Below are positions 8,854-18,756 of a stretch of DNA of 64,000 nt, in pieces; the first letter of the stretch is position 1, and every line of letters starts with the position of its first letter. The translations under genes and the position numbers were made by a program. Under the pieces are notes generated by a model. The model saw only the letters and a program-made list of their open reading frames with translations, had not been told where the DNA came from and searched no databases. The stretch comes from an uncultured Lachnospiraceae bacterium (GTDB lineage: Bacteria; Bacillota; Clostridia; Lachnospirales; Lachnospiraceae), in the NCBI GenBank assembly GCA_910576975.1, contig CAJTJY010000004.1:62001-126000 (forward strand). The letters run 5' to 3'.

Positions 8854-10036
8854 AATGACAATAAGTGTCGTAGTTGCATTATTCCTAAGCATTATTTGCG
8901 GCCTTTTGCTACAGAATCATATAGATTTAACAGAAAAAATTTCTGTTTTAGGTACGATATATGTCAACCTTATTAAAATGATTATGCTGCCGTTAGTGTT
9001 TACCTCGTTGGTATTGGGCGTATCCAGTATGGACAACCTCAAAAAGCTCGGAAAAATAGGAGTGTCTACGATAGCTATATTTATGACGACAACAGCAGTT
9101 GCAGTTGTTATTGGTTTGTGCCTGTCCCTCGTTTTTCAACCTGGAACAGGCATTGCGCTTATATCAGAATCCTATGAAGTGAGTGGGTTTCCAAATATAA
9201 TAGATACAATTATCGGCATTGTTCCGAGTAATCCGTTCGCATCATTTGTGAATGGAAACATGCTTCAGATCATATTCTTCTCTATTATTTTGGGGATAGG
9301 GATCGTAATTGCTGGAGATAAGGGGGAGCCGCTTAGAAATATCGTCGACTCCGTTTTTGAAATAATGAGCATTATCACAAAAGGGGTTATGTACCTCACG
9401 CCAGCGGGCATTGTTGGATTAATGGTGCCGGCAGTTGCGAACAATGGTGCAAAAGTGCTTCTTCCTCTTTTAAAACTGATACTTGTATTTTATCTAGCGA
9501 CGATCATGCATATCTGTATTGTATATTTCGGAATTCTCAAAGCAGGATGCAAAATGTCTGTCAAAAAATTTCTCAGCGCAATGTTTCAAGCGCAGATCGT
9601 TGCTTTTACAACTTGCAGTTCCGCCGCCGCATTGCCTGTTTCCTTAAAATGTATCCAAGAAAATTTAAAGGTATCTAAAGAGGTAAGCAGCTTTGTCTTG
9701 CCATTAGGTTCTACGGTGAACATGGACGGAAATGCGCTATATCAAGGAATTGTTGCGTTATTTATTGCGCAGGCATATGGTGTTGACCTGACGGTTACGA
9801 GCATGCTGATGGTTATTTTGACGGGAACTCTGGCGTCTATAGGAGCTTCGGGAGTGCCAGGGGCGGGCATGATCGTATTGAGCATGGTACTGCTTTCCGT
9901 AGGACTTCCGGTAGACGGCATCGCCCTGGTTGCAGGAATAGACAGGATATTGGATATGGGAAGGACTTTGATAAATGTTACGGGAGACGCCGCGACTGCC
10001 TGCATGGTGGAGCGTATTGTAAATAAAAATGTCTAG
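8840..10036 (+). CDS. dicarboxylate/amino acid:cation symporter (DAACS/GltP family)
   Basis: This 398-residue polytopic membrane protein carries DAACS landmarks: TTCSSAAALPVS (re-entrant loop HP1), STVNMDGNALYQG (the NMDGT-type cation/substrate motif), GASGVPGAGMIVLS (HP2) and DRILDMGRTLINVTGDAATA in the last helix, with Asp and Arg at the substrate carboxylate/amine positions. It should import an acidic or small neutral amino acid with Na+ or H+. Translation is coupled to the ATP-grasp gene by overlap, with GGAGG before ATG 8840. This suggests the imported amino acid feeds the ligase. Confidence 0.9.
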   Translation: MKTNKMTISVVVALFLSIICGLLLQNHIDLTEKISVLGTIYVNLIKMIMLPLVFTSLVLGVSSMDNLKKLGKIGVSTIAIFMTTTAVAVVIGLCLSLVFQPGTGIALISESYEVSGFPNIIDTIIGIVPSNPFASFVNGNMLQIIFFSIILGIGIVIAGDKGEPLRNIVDSVFEIMSIITKGVMYLTPAGIVGLMVPAVANNGAKVLLPLLKLILVFYLATIMHICIVYFGILKAGCKMSVKKFLSAMFQAQIVAFTTCSSAAALPVSLKCIQENLKVSKEVSSFVLPLGSTVNMDGNALYQGIVALFIAQAYGVDLTVTSMLMVILTGTLASIGASGVPGAGMIVLSMVLLSVGLPVDGIALVAGIDRILDMGRTLINVTGDAATACMVERIVNKNV

Positions 10037-10062
10037 GATTGTGCAGGATAGGATATTGTCGT

Positions 10063-11010
10063 ATGAAGGAAATTGGAGGCTATATAGAGTTAGATACATA
10101 TACTGGGAAAGAATATCATGAAGATGCAGTTGCACTAAATTGTGGGAGAAATGCACTTATTTATTTGATTCGGGCAAGGCGGATAAAAAAAATATGCCTA
10201 CCTCGCTATTGCTGTTGTTCGATCTTTGATTCTTGTAAAAAGGAGTCTGTAGAGATTTCTTACTACCACATAGATAAAAATTTGAGACCCATCTTAGAAA
10301 GGGAGCTTGCTGCTGATGAATGGCTATATCTCATTAATTACTATGGTCAGTTAAACAATGAAGAGATCGCTTTGTATAAAGAACAGTATGGGAAAATCAT
10401 TGTTGATTCTGCACAAGCATTTTATCAACCACGTGTTCAGGGAATTGATACTATATATACATGTAGAAAGTTTTTTGGTGTTCCTGACGGCGCATATCTT
10501 TATACAGATGCGGATCGCCTCTCATTGAAGAAAGGATATTCTTATGATAAAATGCGTTTTTTACATGGAAGGTTTGAAAAAAGCGCAAATGAATTTTATA
10601 ATGAATATGTGGAAAACAACAGTCTTCTTCAAACAGAGCCATTACAATTAATGTCTGGATTGACACAAAATCTTTTGAGAGGTCTGGATTATAATGGAAT
10701 TGCAGAAGCCAGAACAAGGAATTTTAAATATCTACATGATAATCTCATAAAAATAAATAAATTAGATTTGAAGATGCCATATGGCGCTTTTACTTATCCT
10801 CTTTATATCAAAAATGGCAGCATAATTCGAGAGGAACTCAGGAAAAGGAAAATATATATTCCTATATTATGGCCAAATGTATGTAAGATGTGCAAAGAAT
10901 CAGAATTTGAGTATGATTTTGCATCAAACCTGCTGCCTATGCCGGTAGATCAGAGGTATGACGTCAGTGATATGGATTACGTTTTTCATACCTTGGATGA
11001 ATTATTGTAG
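10063..11010 (+). CDS. DegT-like PLP aminotransferase-fold protein
   Basis: This 315-residue protein resembles a shortened DegT/DnrJ enzyme. It has LNCGRNALIYLIRARR (N-terminal region), IIVDSAQAFY (the Asp-bearing strand that pairs with PLP), and CRKFFGVPDGAYLY, where Lys could form the Schiff base. The usual length is 360-400, so it is on the short side. ATG 10063 is used here; the frame opens at 10039, but GGATA sites favour the later ATG. It lies between the DAACS transporter and the second ATP-grasp gene. Whether it is a transaminase or a related lyase is open. Confidence 0.65.
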   Translation: MKEIGGYIELDTYTGKEYHEDAVALNCGRNALIYLIRARRIKKICLPRYCCCSIFDSCKKESVEISYYHIDKNLRPILERELAADEWLYLINYYGQLNNEEIALYKEQYGKIIVDSAQAFYQPRVQGIDTIYTCRKFFGVPDGAYLYTDADRLSLKKGYSYDKMRFLHGRFEKSANEFYNEYVENNSLLQTEPLQLMSGLTQNLLRGLDYNGIAEARTRNFKYLHDNLIKINKLDLKMPYGAFTYPLYIKNGSIIREELRKRKIYIPILWPNVCKMCKESEFEYDFASNLLPMPVDQRYDVSDMDYVFHTLDELL

Positions 11011-11039
11011 AAAGATTATGGAATGGAGACTGGACAGAA

Positions 11040-12329
11040 ATGAAAAAAATGTTAATGCTGGGCACAAGTTACGGAAGTATTGAAATGATTCGTTATGCAA
11101 AAGCAAAAGGAGCATACACAATTGTTACAGACTATCTGGAACCTGAAAAATCAATTGCAAAATTAGAGGCAGACGAGTATTGGATGATAAATACCGCCGA
11201 ATTAGACTTATTGGAGGAAAAATGCCGAACACAACATGTCAATGCCGTTATATGCGGCATCAGCGAATTTAATCTTGAGATGTGCATGAAGCTCTGTAAA
11301 CGCCTGGGCCTCCCATGCTACTGCAATGAGGAGGCGTGGAGTTATTCCAGAGATAAAGAAAAATTTAAAAAGCTTTGTAAAGAGCTGGGGGTTCCAGTGG
11401 CCGCCGATTATTTCTTATCCGATGCATTGACCTCGGAGGAATTGGAAAAAGTTGTCTACCCAGTCGTCGTTAAACCTGTCGATATGAGCGGAAATAGAGG
11501 CATTAGCTTTTGTTATAATGATGAGGAGTTAGTGAAAGCATATCATTATGCAAAATCAGTATCAAAGAGTGATAAAATCATTGTAGAAAAAATGTTGCAT
11601 GGGAAAGAATGGTATGCATACTATGCCATGGCGGAAGGCAAGGTTTCACTTGTTGCGTTGAATGCAATGCATTCCCAGCCTGGGGAACCTCGGAATTGTT
11701 ATTCTATAACAACTACCGTTTCTGACAATGTGGAACGTTATGTAACAGAAATAAATCCATATGTCGTGAAAGTTTTGCAGAAAATAGGATGTAGGGAAGG
11801 CGTTGGATGGGTTCAATTTATGTTGGATGAGGATGGGAAGTTTTACATACTGGAAATGGGATACCGGCTAGACGGGGACATGATGTTTATTCCACATCGC
11901 AAGATCTGTGATTTTGACTCTGTGTCTTGGCTTGTCGACTATGCTTTCGGTAAAAAGAACAAGCCTGAAGAACTTCCCCAAAATCAAGCGCATGCATTTG
12001 TAAAATGTGGCGTAGGGTACATGTTATGGACGAATAAAGATGGCACGATTGCAGATATACAAGGATTTGATGAGGTTGCCAGTTGGCCTGAGATTCAGCT
12101 TGTAGAATCTTTAGCTCAAGTTGGAGATTGCATTACGCTTTACCGCTCGCTTGGAAATATTATGTTTACCGCTGATAATTGTGATCAAATGTGCCGCATA
12201 ATCGAAAAAATTAATCAAACAGTACATATTTTAAATACGGAGGGCGAGGATGTCGTCATCCATTATGATAATTTTAGTTATTTAAAAGATATCTATCAGA
12301 AAGGACTGTGTGAGAAAAATGAAATCTAA
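11040..12329 (+). CDS. ATP-grasp ligase-like protein (second copy, divergent)
   Basis: This 429-residue ATP-grasp protein has a pre-ATP domain (LMLGTSYGSIEMIRYAKAKG), the ATP loop VVVKPVDMSGNRG, and the metal-binding segment WVQFMLDEDGKFYILEMGYR. It shares layout but only limited sequence with the protein at 7654, so the two probably act on different substrates rather than being a recent duplication. A C-terminal domain of about 90 residues follows the core. Its end overlaps the BCCT transporter start by 20 bases, which again pairs a ligase with a transporter. Confidence 0.8.
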   Translation: MKKMLMLGTSYGSIEMIRYAKAKGAYTIVTDYLEPEKSIAKLEADEYWMINTAELDLLEEKCRTQHVNAVICGISEFNLEMCMKLCKRLGLPCYCNEEAWSYSRDKEKFKKLCKELGVPVAADYFLSDALTSEELEKVVYPVVVKPVDMSGNRGISFCYNDEELVKAYHYAKSVSKSDKIIVEKMLHGKEWYAYYAMAEGKVSLVALNAMHSQPGEPRNCYSITTTVSDNVERYVTEINPYVVKVLQKIGCREGVGWVQFMLDEDGKFYILEMGYRLDGDMMFIPHRKICDFDSVSWLVDYAFGKKNKPEELPQNQAHAFVKCGVGYMLWTNKDGTIADIQGFDEVASWPEIQLVESLAQVGDCITLYRSLGNIMFTADNCDQMCRIIEKINQTVHILNTEGEDVVIHYDNFSYLKDIYQKGLCEKNEI

Positions 12330-13839
12330 ATTAGATTTTAAGCGGTTTCTGCCTGCAGTAATTATCATTGCTTTGGTATTGTCCGTTGTGGTAGTTTACT
12401 TAGAGGATGTACGCTTAATGGTAGATCGTTTATATTCCGCATGTGCGGGATCCTTTGGCTGGATTTTTATATTGGCAAATTTAAGCGCTTTGCTTTTTTC
12501 CGTATGGATTATCTTAGGACCATATAAAAATGTTCGGATTGGCGGGGCGGACGCTCAGCCGGAATATCGTACGTTTTCATGGATAGCTATGATGTTTACT
12601 ACAAGTTGCAGCGCTGGGCTTATTGTATTTGGGTTCATTGAACCAATTTATTATGTGGCTTTGAATATACCCATGCATGGCAACGCATATGCCGTGGAGA
12701 CCTATGAATATGCCCAAATGTATTCACACTATCATTGGGGCGTTAATGCATGGTCATTGTATGTGCCAGCATCCATAGCGATCGCATATGGCATTTATAA
12801 TCGCAAACAGCGCAATGTGCAGATGAGTCTTGCATACGATGGAATAAGCAAAAAGAATCGCACAAAAATCGGTAGCTATGTGATAGACCTTGTTTCACTA
12901 TTTGGCGTCGTAATGGCTCCGACCACGTCAATGGGGCTGGGAATGCCCCTGTTAACAGCCATCATACAGGAAATATGGGGAATTCCCCAACAATATGAGC
13001 AAATGATACAAATATTGATTTTGATTATTTGGATGGCTATATTTGGAACAAGCGTCTATCTTGGCATCCATAAAGGAATAAAAAATCTGAGCAATATCAA
13101 CGCAATATCGGCGTTTGTCTTTATGGGGATTGTAGGGATCCTAACTGGTGTTTTCTATATATTTCAGGCAGAAATCAATACGATTGGACTATATATCCAG
13201 AATTTTGTGCGAATGGCTACATATACAGATCCATATGGCGATGGAGTGTTCGTTCAAAAATGGACCATATGGTACTGGGCTTGGCTAATTGTATATATGC
13301 CCCTTATGGGTATATTTAATGCACGGATTTCAAAAGGAAGAACCTTAAAGCAGGTTGCGCTTGGTCAGATGATATGGTGCAGCCTGGGATGCTGGGTTGC
13401 GATGATGACATTGGGGAATTACAGTATCAAGCTGCAAATGACAGGGCAATTAGACATTGCATCAGTTTTAGACGGACAGGGACAGGCTGCCGCAATACTA
13501 GAGATATTGAAAACAATGCCTTTTCCCAGAATAATGATGGTCGCATTGGGTATCATATGCCTGATATTTATGGCGACTACGGTTGATTCAAGTTCATTTG
13601 TGGCTGCAGAAATGACGACGAAAGGGGATGGCGCCCATCTTATGGCGTCGAGAAGCGTCCGGGTGCTCTGGGCAGCAGTTATCTGCGCAGTTACAGTTGT
13701 TCTGCTTAAAGTAGGCGGTTTCAGCGTGGTACAGGTTTTAGCAATCTTGACTGGACTGCCATTGGCGTTTATAATGTTTATCGTTATTATTTCGACAATC
13801 AGAACTCTCAAAAAAGAAAATGATCACAGCAAAACCTGA
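12310..13839 (+). CDS. BCCT family betaine/carnitine/choline transporter
   Basis: This 509-residue protein has about twelve hydrophobic segments and the BCCT signature region: HYHWGVNAWSLYVPASIAIA and KWTIWYWAWLIVYMPLMGIF followed by ARISKGRT, containing the Trp cluster that forms the aromatic box for trimethylammonium ligands. It should take up glycine betaine, choline, carnitine or a related compound. GTG 12310 is placed best behind the AAAGGA site; ATG 12319 is an alternative. It directly follows and overlaps the second ATP-grasp gene. Such a transporter inside a glycan locus is unusual. Confidence 0.9.
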   Translation: MRKMKSKLDFKRFLPAVIIIALVLSVVVVYLEDVRLMVDRLYSACAGSFGWIFILANLSALLFSVWIILGPYKNVRIGGADAQPEYRTFSWIAMMFTTSCSAGLIVFGFIEPIYYVALNIPMHGNAYAVETYEYAQMYSHYHWGVNAWSLYVPASIAIAYGIYNRKQRNVQMSLAYDGISKKNRTKIGSYVIDLVSLFGVVMAPTTSMGLGMPLLTAIIQEIWGIPQQYEQMIQILILIIWMAIFGTSVYLGIHKGIKNLSNINAISAFVFMGIVGILTGVFYIFQAEINTIGLYIQNFVRMATYTDPYGDGVFVQKWTIWYWAWLIVYMPLMGIFNARISKGRTLKQVALGQMIWCSLGCWVAMMTLGNYSIKLQMTGQLDIASVLDGQGQAAAILEILKTMPFPRIMMVALGIICLIFMATTVDSSSFVAAEMTTKGDGAHLMASRSVRVLWAAVICAVTVVLLKVGGFSVVQVLAILTGLPLAFIMFIVIISTIRTLKKENDHSKT

Positions 13840-13936
13840 AAGACATCTAAATGATAGGTGACGAAGGGTGTAACATTTGTTAACTTTTTCACGAATTATC
13901 TGTTTGTGCTGTAAAGAGCACAGAATGGAGGAAACG

Positions 13937-15043
13937 ATGAATGATAAAATATTATTAGATTTTAGCAGGGTCGGAGCCGTTGATACGATAGGGGAACTAA
14001 AAGAATGTAAAGATCCTTTAGTTGTTTTTGGGGCAGGTCTGATGGCAGAGCTGGTTATGGACGCCTTAAGGAAACACGACATACATTATGGCGCTGTCTG
14101 TGTCGATGGTTGGAATAATGGAAGTCATGAAACAGAAAATATTTACGGGTGGGATGAAATCAACAACAAATATGATACATACAGCGTTATCATAGCACAT
14201 GCGCCAGACCCTGAAAGGATAGAGAGCTTAAAGAAAAATGAAAAAATACACAAGATATATTTTTTTCATTCTTATGATATTAAACTCTTTGATGCAGATA
14301 CGGTTGCAACTCACATGGATAAATATCAACAGATATTTGATTTGCTGGAAGACATGTATTCAAGAAAATGCCTCGTTGCGTTTTTAAACACAAAAATTTC
14401 AGGCGACATGCAATATATTTTTGAAGTATTCAAGGAAAAAATGACGTGTTTTGTAAATCCCGTTTGGTCGATTACCGAAAATGAAAGTTTCTGGGATATT
14501 GGAGCATATACTGGAAATTTGATCCAAGAATTTATAACCGTGTCAAAAGGAAAATACCATCAGGTCGTTGCATTGGAACCAGATAAAGAAAGTTTTCAAA
14601 CGCTTGATCTATCGTTTGGCAGACAAAATAGAATTTTCACTTTTAACTATGGAGCATGGAGTGAAAAAGGATATCATGCATTCGTAACAGACATTGGGCA
14701 TAAACTATGCGTCAAATGCGCTATGGAAGATGAGACTGGAAGCAATCAGCTTGCATGTATTTCATTGGACGAATTGTTAGAGGAATCTCCGCAATTGTCA
14801 AATCCGACGCTATTAAGATTTAATTATGGTACAGGCGTAGTCGAGGCTTTGCGCGGGGCTGCAAAGATACTAAAGACATCTCAGCCAAAGCTAGCTATTT
14901 CAATTGGGTTTGATGAAATAGGATTTGTAAATATCATCCATGAGATTAGGAAACATAATCCAAACTATAAATTTTATATCCGTTTTCAGCGATGCATTGC
15001 GTCTGCTATCAATTTGTATGCGCTCGTGCCCTCTCAAGATTGA
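13937..15043 (+). CDS. FkbM-family SAM methyltransferase
   Basis: The product has 368 residues. The N-terminal 100 residues contain a Rossmann-like stretch (DPLVVFGAGLMAELVMDALR). The C-terminal part is an FkbM-type methyltransferase: ESFWDIGAYTGNLIQEF for the SAM site, VVALEPDKESFQTL, and CISLDELLEE, typical of the family. It probably methylates a sugar or peptide hydroxyl. ATG 13937 is five bases behind GGAGG; an ATG at 13925 overlaps that site and is less likely. It is the last gene of the AT-rich block. Confidence 0.75.
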   Translation: MNDKILLDFSRVGAVDTIGELKECKDPLVVFGAGLMAELVMDALRKHDIHYGAVCVDGWNNGSHETENIYGWDEINNKYDTYSVIIAHAPDPERIESLKKNEKIHKIYFFHSYDIKLFDADTVATHMDKYQQIFDLLEDMYSRKCLVAFLNTKISGDMQYIFEVFKEKMTCFVNPVWSITENESFWDIGAYTGNLIQEFITVSKGKYHQVVALEPDKESFQTLDLSFGRQNRIFTFNYGAWSEKGYHAFVTDIGHKLCVKCAMEDETGSNQLACISLDELLEESPQLSNPTLLRFNYGTGVVEALRGAAKILKTSQPKLAISIGFDEIGFVNIIHEIRKHNPNYKFYIRFQRCIASAINLYALVPSQD

Positions 15044-15142
15044 GCAAAGCATGTCTGATGATTTGTTAATAAGGGGAGAGCAAAATAAGATGTTAAAATT
15101 TCAAGAACAGGTGTAGCTATGATGTGATGGAGAATAAGAATT

Positions 15143-16198
15143 ATGGAAGAAAAAATAAGCGTGATTATCCCGTGTTATAATGCAGAACAGTACATCGACC
15201 GCTGTCTTACATCCGTAGTCAGTCAGACCATTGGGCTGGAGAAGTTAGAGATTGTCTGCGTCAACGACGCTTCTACGGACCAGACATGGGAGAAACTTTG
15301 CTTTTGGGAGAGACAATATCCGAATCAAATTCTGCTGGTGGACTGCAAGGAGAACGGAAAGCTGGGGAAAGCCAGGAATATCGGGCTGGCGCATGCTGGC
15401 GGGGCGTATATTGCTTTTTTGGATGCCGATGACTGGATGGAACTGGACGCCTATGAGAAGCTGTATCAGCTGATCCGCCGCTATCAATGTGAGATTGTGC
15501 AGTTTCAGTATGTGCGAGATCCTGGCACGGGAAATATCTGGGAAGCCAGAAACCGCCGGGAGAAAGGTGATTTTTATCTGGAGCTGACACAGGAAGAGGA
15601 ACATAAAAAGTTCATGGTCACGGCAATCATGGATAATGGCTGTACGAATAAGTTGTTTGACAGACAGTTCATTGACCGGCATCAGCTTCATTTTCCAGAG
15701 GGACGCGCATATGAAGACGTCTATTGGGGCGTGTTGACGCAGCTTCATGCAGAGCGGGTGTATTTTTTGAATGAGATATTGTATCATTATTTTATCAACC
15801 CAGACTCCATTGTGTTGAAAATGGATCAGCCTTATCATATGGATATTTTTGAAACGACGATGCTGATGTGGGAGGAAAGCTGCAAAAGAGGGGCGCTTAG
15901 GCTCTATCCTAGGGAGATGGAATTGAATTTTCTGATTTTTTATTATCTTGGCGGACTGAAAGTGCTTGCCTTGCGCTATACGGATCTGAAATATCAGGAA
16001 TACCGGCAAATTTGTCAAGTCGTGCAAAAGACAGTGCCTGCGTACAAGTCCAATCCGTATCTTGCTCAGGTGCTTGATGAGCTGCAGCAGCTTCAGATTG
16101 CCCTCATTGACCAAGAGATTTCCAGGGAGGAATTTCGTCAGGTGGTTCGTTTGCTGCGGGGAGAAGCGCTAACAGAACGGCGGGGTGACCCGCAGTAA
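15143..16198 (+). CDS. glycosyltransferase family 2 (intact paralogue)
   Basis: This 351-residue GT2 protein has ISVIIPCYNAEQYIDRCLTS, the VNDASTD strand, GKARNIGLAHAGG and FLDADDW (DXD-like metal site), then about 200 C-terminal residues. It is closely similar over its full length to the interrupted gene at 18757-19793 and serves as the reference for that frameshift. GC content rises again here compared with the block before it. It is followed after 190 bases by the DUF4422 gene. Confidence 0.85.
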   Translation: MEEKISVIIPCYNAEQYIDRCLTSVVSQTIGLEKLEIVCVNDASTDQTWEKLCFWERQYPNQILLVDCKENGKLGKARNIGLAHAGGAYIAFLDADDWMELDAYEKLYQLIRRYQCEIVQFQYVRDPGTGNIWEARNRREKGDFYLELTQEEEHKKFMVTAIMDNGCTNKLFDRQFIDRHQLHFPEGRAYEDVYWGVLTQLHAERVYFLNEILYHYFINPDSIVLKMDQPYHMDIFETTMLMWEESCKRGALRLYPREMELNFLIFYYLGGLKVLALRYTDLKYQEYRQICQVVQKTVPAYKSNPYLAQVLDELQQLQIALIDQEISREEFRQVVRLLRGEALTERRGDPQ

Positions 16199-16390
16199 AT
16201 TTACTATTATTGCGCTATGCAGCGGAGCATGTCCTTGCTTTGTCTTTAGGAACGAAATGTTTGTGATAAGGGGTAATGCGAATGGAAATAAGAAGAAAAT
16301 GCAGGAAATTGTTGCTTTATTTTGCCTTTTCCACTAAAATATTAAGAAAGAGATCAGGATAATCTTGCGTTCAGAGAGCTGGAGGAAGCC

Positions 16391-17545
16391 ATGAAGATAA
16401 AAATTTTTACGATGACCCATAAGAAATTTCAGGAACCAGAGGACGCAATCTATGTGCCGCTCCATGTCGGTAAAGCCAATGCACAAGACCTGGGCTACTT
16501 GGGAGACGATACGGGAGATTCCATTTCCAGATGGAACAATTATTACGGGGAGCTTACCGGCGTCTATTGGGTGTGGAAGAATGAAAAAGAGGCAGACGTC
16601 ATTGGCGTCTGCCATTATCGCCGTTTCTTTTTAAATCAGCAAAGACAGCTTTTTAACCAGCAAGAATACGAGGATATTTTAAAAGACTATGACATGATCG
16701 TATCGAACCAGGTACAGGCGGACGCCAGCTATCTGGAATATTTTGGGGAAGCTCATAACGCCGCAGATTTGCTGACTGTAGGAGAGGTGATCGAAGAGAA
16801 ATATCCAGAATATGCGCCCTATTTTCAAAAAGCCATGGCAGGTGATACTTATTATTATGGCAATCTGATGGCGACCTCCCGAAAATTGTTCCAGGAATAT
16901 GCACAGTGGCTGTTTGATATTCTTTTCGAGGTGGAAAAGCGTATTCATGTGGAATCCTATGACTTGTATAACCAGCGGGTGTTCGGCTTCTTATCAGAAC
17001 AGATGGTGAAAATATGGGCGGAGAAAAACGGATTGAAGCTCTATCAGGGAACAGTGGGGATTACGTCTGAGAAAGCAGAAACGGTAGAGTTTAAGCTTGC
17101 CATGACCCAGTTGGTGAAGATGCGGCAAGTTACGCAGGCAAGGCAGATGTTTTATGAGTATTTAAAAGTACGCCCAGATGTACGGCTGGAATTATCGGAC
17201 ATCAAAGGAGAGATTCCGGTGATCGAGCAGCTTTTATATATCGCTGAGGAGGAGCGGCAGCGGGAGATTACGGGTCTTACAGGTCTTTCCTGGGATCTGA
17301 ATCAATGGATCAGCCACTATCGGCAAGTCACAAAATGCCTGTCCCGTTTTTCGCAAGGAGAAGCGACGCTCGAAGATAAGAAATATATTCTTGATAAAAA
17401 TGTGTCTTGGGTAATGGCAAAAGTTATGCTAATCAATGCCGAGCCAGGGAAAGTGGCCGACCCATCGCTAGTGCTTGAGGCACTTTATAAAATCTATAAA
17501 GAGGCAGGCAGAGACGGGGACTGTGAAGGGCTGGAAAGAGGATGA
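16391..17545 (+). CDS. DUF4422 domain protein (probable glycosyltransferase)
   Basis: This 384-residue protein begins with a DUF4422 domain: IKIFTMTHKKF, VPLHVGKA, then the characteristic run GVYWVWKNEKEADVIGVCHYRRFF. Proteins of this family occur in capsule and surface-glycan loci and are thought to be transferases. The last 130 residues are helical and unassigned. GGAGG lies seven bases before ATG 16391. The stop overlaps the next gene's ATG, so both are likely translated together. The 190-base gap upstream shows nothing convincing. Confidence 0.8.
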   Translation: MKIKIFTMTHKKFQEPEDAIYVPLHVGKANAQDLGYLGDDTGDSISRWNNYYGELTGVYWVWKNEKEADVIGVCHYRRFFLNQQRQLFNQQEYEDILKDYDMIVSNQVQADASYLEYFGEAHNAADLLTVGEVIEEKYPEYAPYFQKAMAGDTYYYGNLMATSRKLFQEYAQWLFDILFEVEKRIHVESYDLYNQRVFGFLSEQMVKIWAEKNGLKLYQGTVGITSEKAETVEFKLAMTQLVKMRQVTQARQMFYEYLKVRPDVRLELSDIKGEIPVIEQLLYIAEEERQREITGLTGLSWDLNQWISHYRQVTKCLSRFSQGEATLEDKKYILDKNVSWVMAKVMLINAEPGKVADPSLVLEALYKIYKEAGRDGDCEGLERG

Positions 17546-18738
17546 TTTTGAAGAGATTAGTGTTTTTTTCAGGCGTATACGACACGCTCGACTTGTTTAC
17601 GTTTGAGTTGAAGAGAGAATTTGAGTGCATGGGATATGAGACCATGGTTTTTGACGTTGGCAATATGGCGCAGGGATTGCAAGCGTTGGCAGAATTTGCG
17701 GCAAAGCCTGTGAAAGCGGTAATTACCTTTAATAACCTGGGATTTAATATGGAGCTGCATCCTGGAAAAAATATCTGGGAGGAGCTTGGAATTCCATGTG
17801 TCAATATTCTCATGGACCACCCGTTCTGTTACAAGGAGGCTCTGGACCATGCGCCGGCTAACGCAGTGGTGCTTTGCACAGACCGCAACCATATGCGCTA
17901 TCTTGAGCGTTTTTATCCTGCAATTCCGGTGATCGGCTACCTGCCCCATGCGGGAAAAGAAGTGTCGAATCACAAGAAGCCTCTTTCCGAGCGGAGCATC
18001 GAAGTCTTATACGCAGGTAATCTTTCCAGGAGCTTTGCAGAAAATATTATGCCCGATTTATCAAAATATAAGCAGTTTGACGCAAAAAAAGTCTGCAGTC
18101 AGGCGTATCAGCAGCTTATCGCAGATCCCTCAATGACCACGGAACAGGCGTTGGAGCAGCAACTGGTCGCAGCAGGCGTTACCTTGCCTGACCCAGAATT
18201 AAAGGATGTCATTGCCGATTTGCACTTCGTGGATCTCTATGCAGTGTCTTATTATCGTGAGAAAACGGTGCAGGTTTTGGCAGAGCATGGCATTCCGATA
18301 GAGATTTATGGCGCTGGCTGGCAAAATTGTTCCTGGATCCAGCGCCCCAATGTGCACTACAAAGGCAAGATCCCCGCCCGGGAAGTAGTCGTGAAAATGC
18401 AGGATGCCAAGATCGTGTTAAGCACGATGACTTGGTTTAAGGATGGCACGCATGACAGAGTGTTTAACGGCATGTTGCAGGGAGCAGTGGCTGTCACCGA
18501 CACTTCTGGCTATATGAAGGAAGAATTTAGGGGATTCGATCATAAATCCTGGCAAGGGGAGCTTGTATTTTTTGAGCTGCAGGAGCTTCAAAAGCTGCCG
18601 TGCAGAGTGCAGGAGTTGTTGGATCACCCAAAGCAGGCGCAGCAAATTGCAGATTGCGGCTATCTCAAAGCAAAACAGTCCCACACCTGGCATTCCCGGG
18701 CATTGGAGCTCGAATGCGACTTGCTTTCCAACTTATAA
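17542..18738 (+). CDS. glycosyltransferase, CgeB/DUF3880-like (second copy)
   Basis: This 398-residue protein is a clear paralogue of the gene at 1550: both share the NILMDHPFCY/DFIVDHPMYY region, an IYGAGW/IYGEGW strand and the conserved segment W-F-K-x-G-x-H-D-R-V near the C-terminus, followed by a C-terminal W-x-x-R-A. ATG 17542 overlaps the previous stop as ATGA. The order DUF4422, CgeB-like, GT2 suggests a functional unit that was duplicated within the locus. Sugar specificity is unknown. Confidence 0.75.
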   Translation: MILKRLVFFSGVYDTLDLFTFELKREFECMGYETMVFDVGNMAQGLQALAEFAAKPVKAVITFNNLGFNMELHPGKNIWEELGIPCVNILMDHPFCYKEALDHAPANAVVLCTDRNHMRYLERFYPAIPVIGYLPHAGKEVSNHKKPLSERSIEVLYAGNLSRSFAENIMPDLSKYKQFDAKKVCSQAYQQLIADPSMTTEQALEQQLVAAGVTLPDPELKDVIADLHFVDLYAVSYYREKTVQVLAEHGIPIEIYGAGWQNCSWIQRPNVHYKGKIPAREVVVKMQDAKIVLSTMTWFKDGTHDRVFNGMLQGAVAVTDTSGYMKEEFRGFDHKSWQGELVFFELQELQKLPCRVQELLDHPKQAQQIADCGYLKAKQSHTWHSRALELECDLLSNL

Positions 18739-18756
18739 GAAAGTGACATAGGTAGA

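Noticed and set aside
15245..16114. 289-codon frame on the minus strand
   Set aside because: It is the antisense of the intact GT2 gene at 15143, without family features; a shadow frame.
16199..16390. 28-codon frame beginning at 16277
   Set aside because: Weak ribosome site, short and basic with no context support; not reported as a gene.
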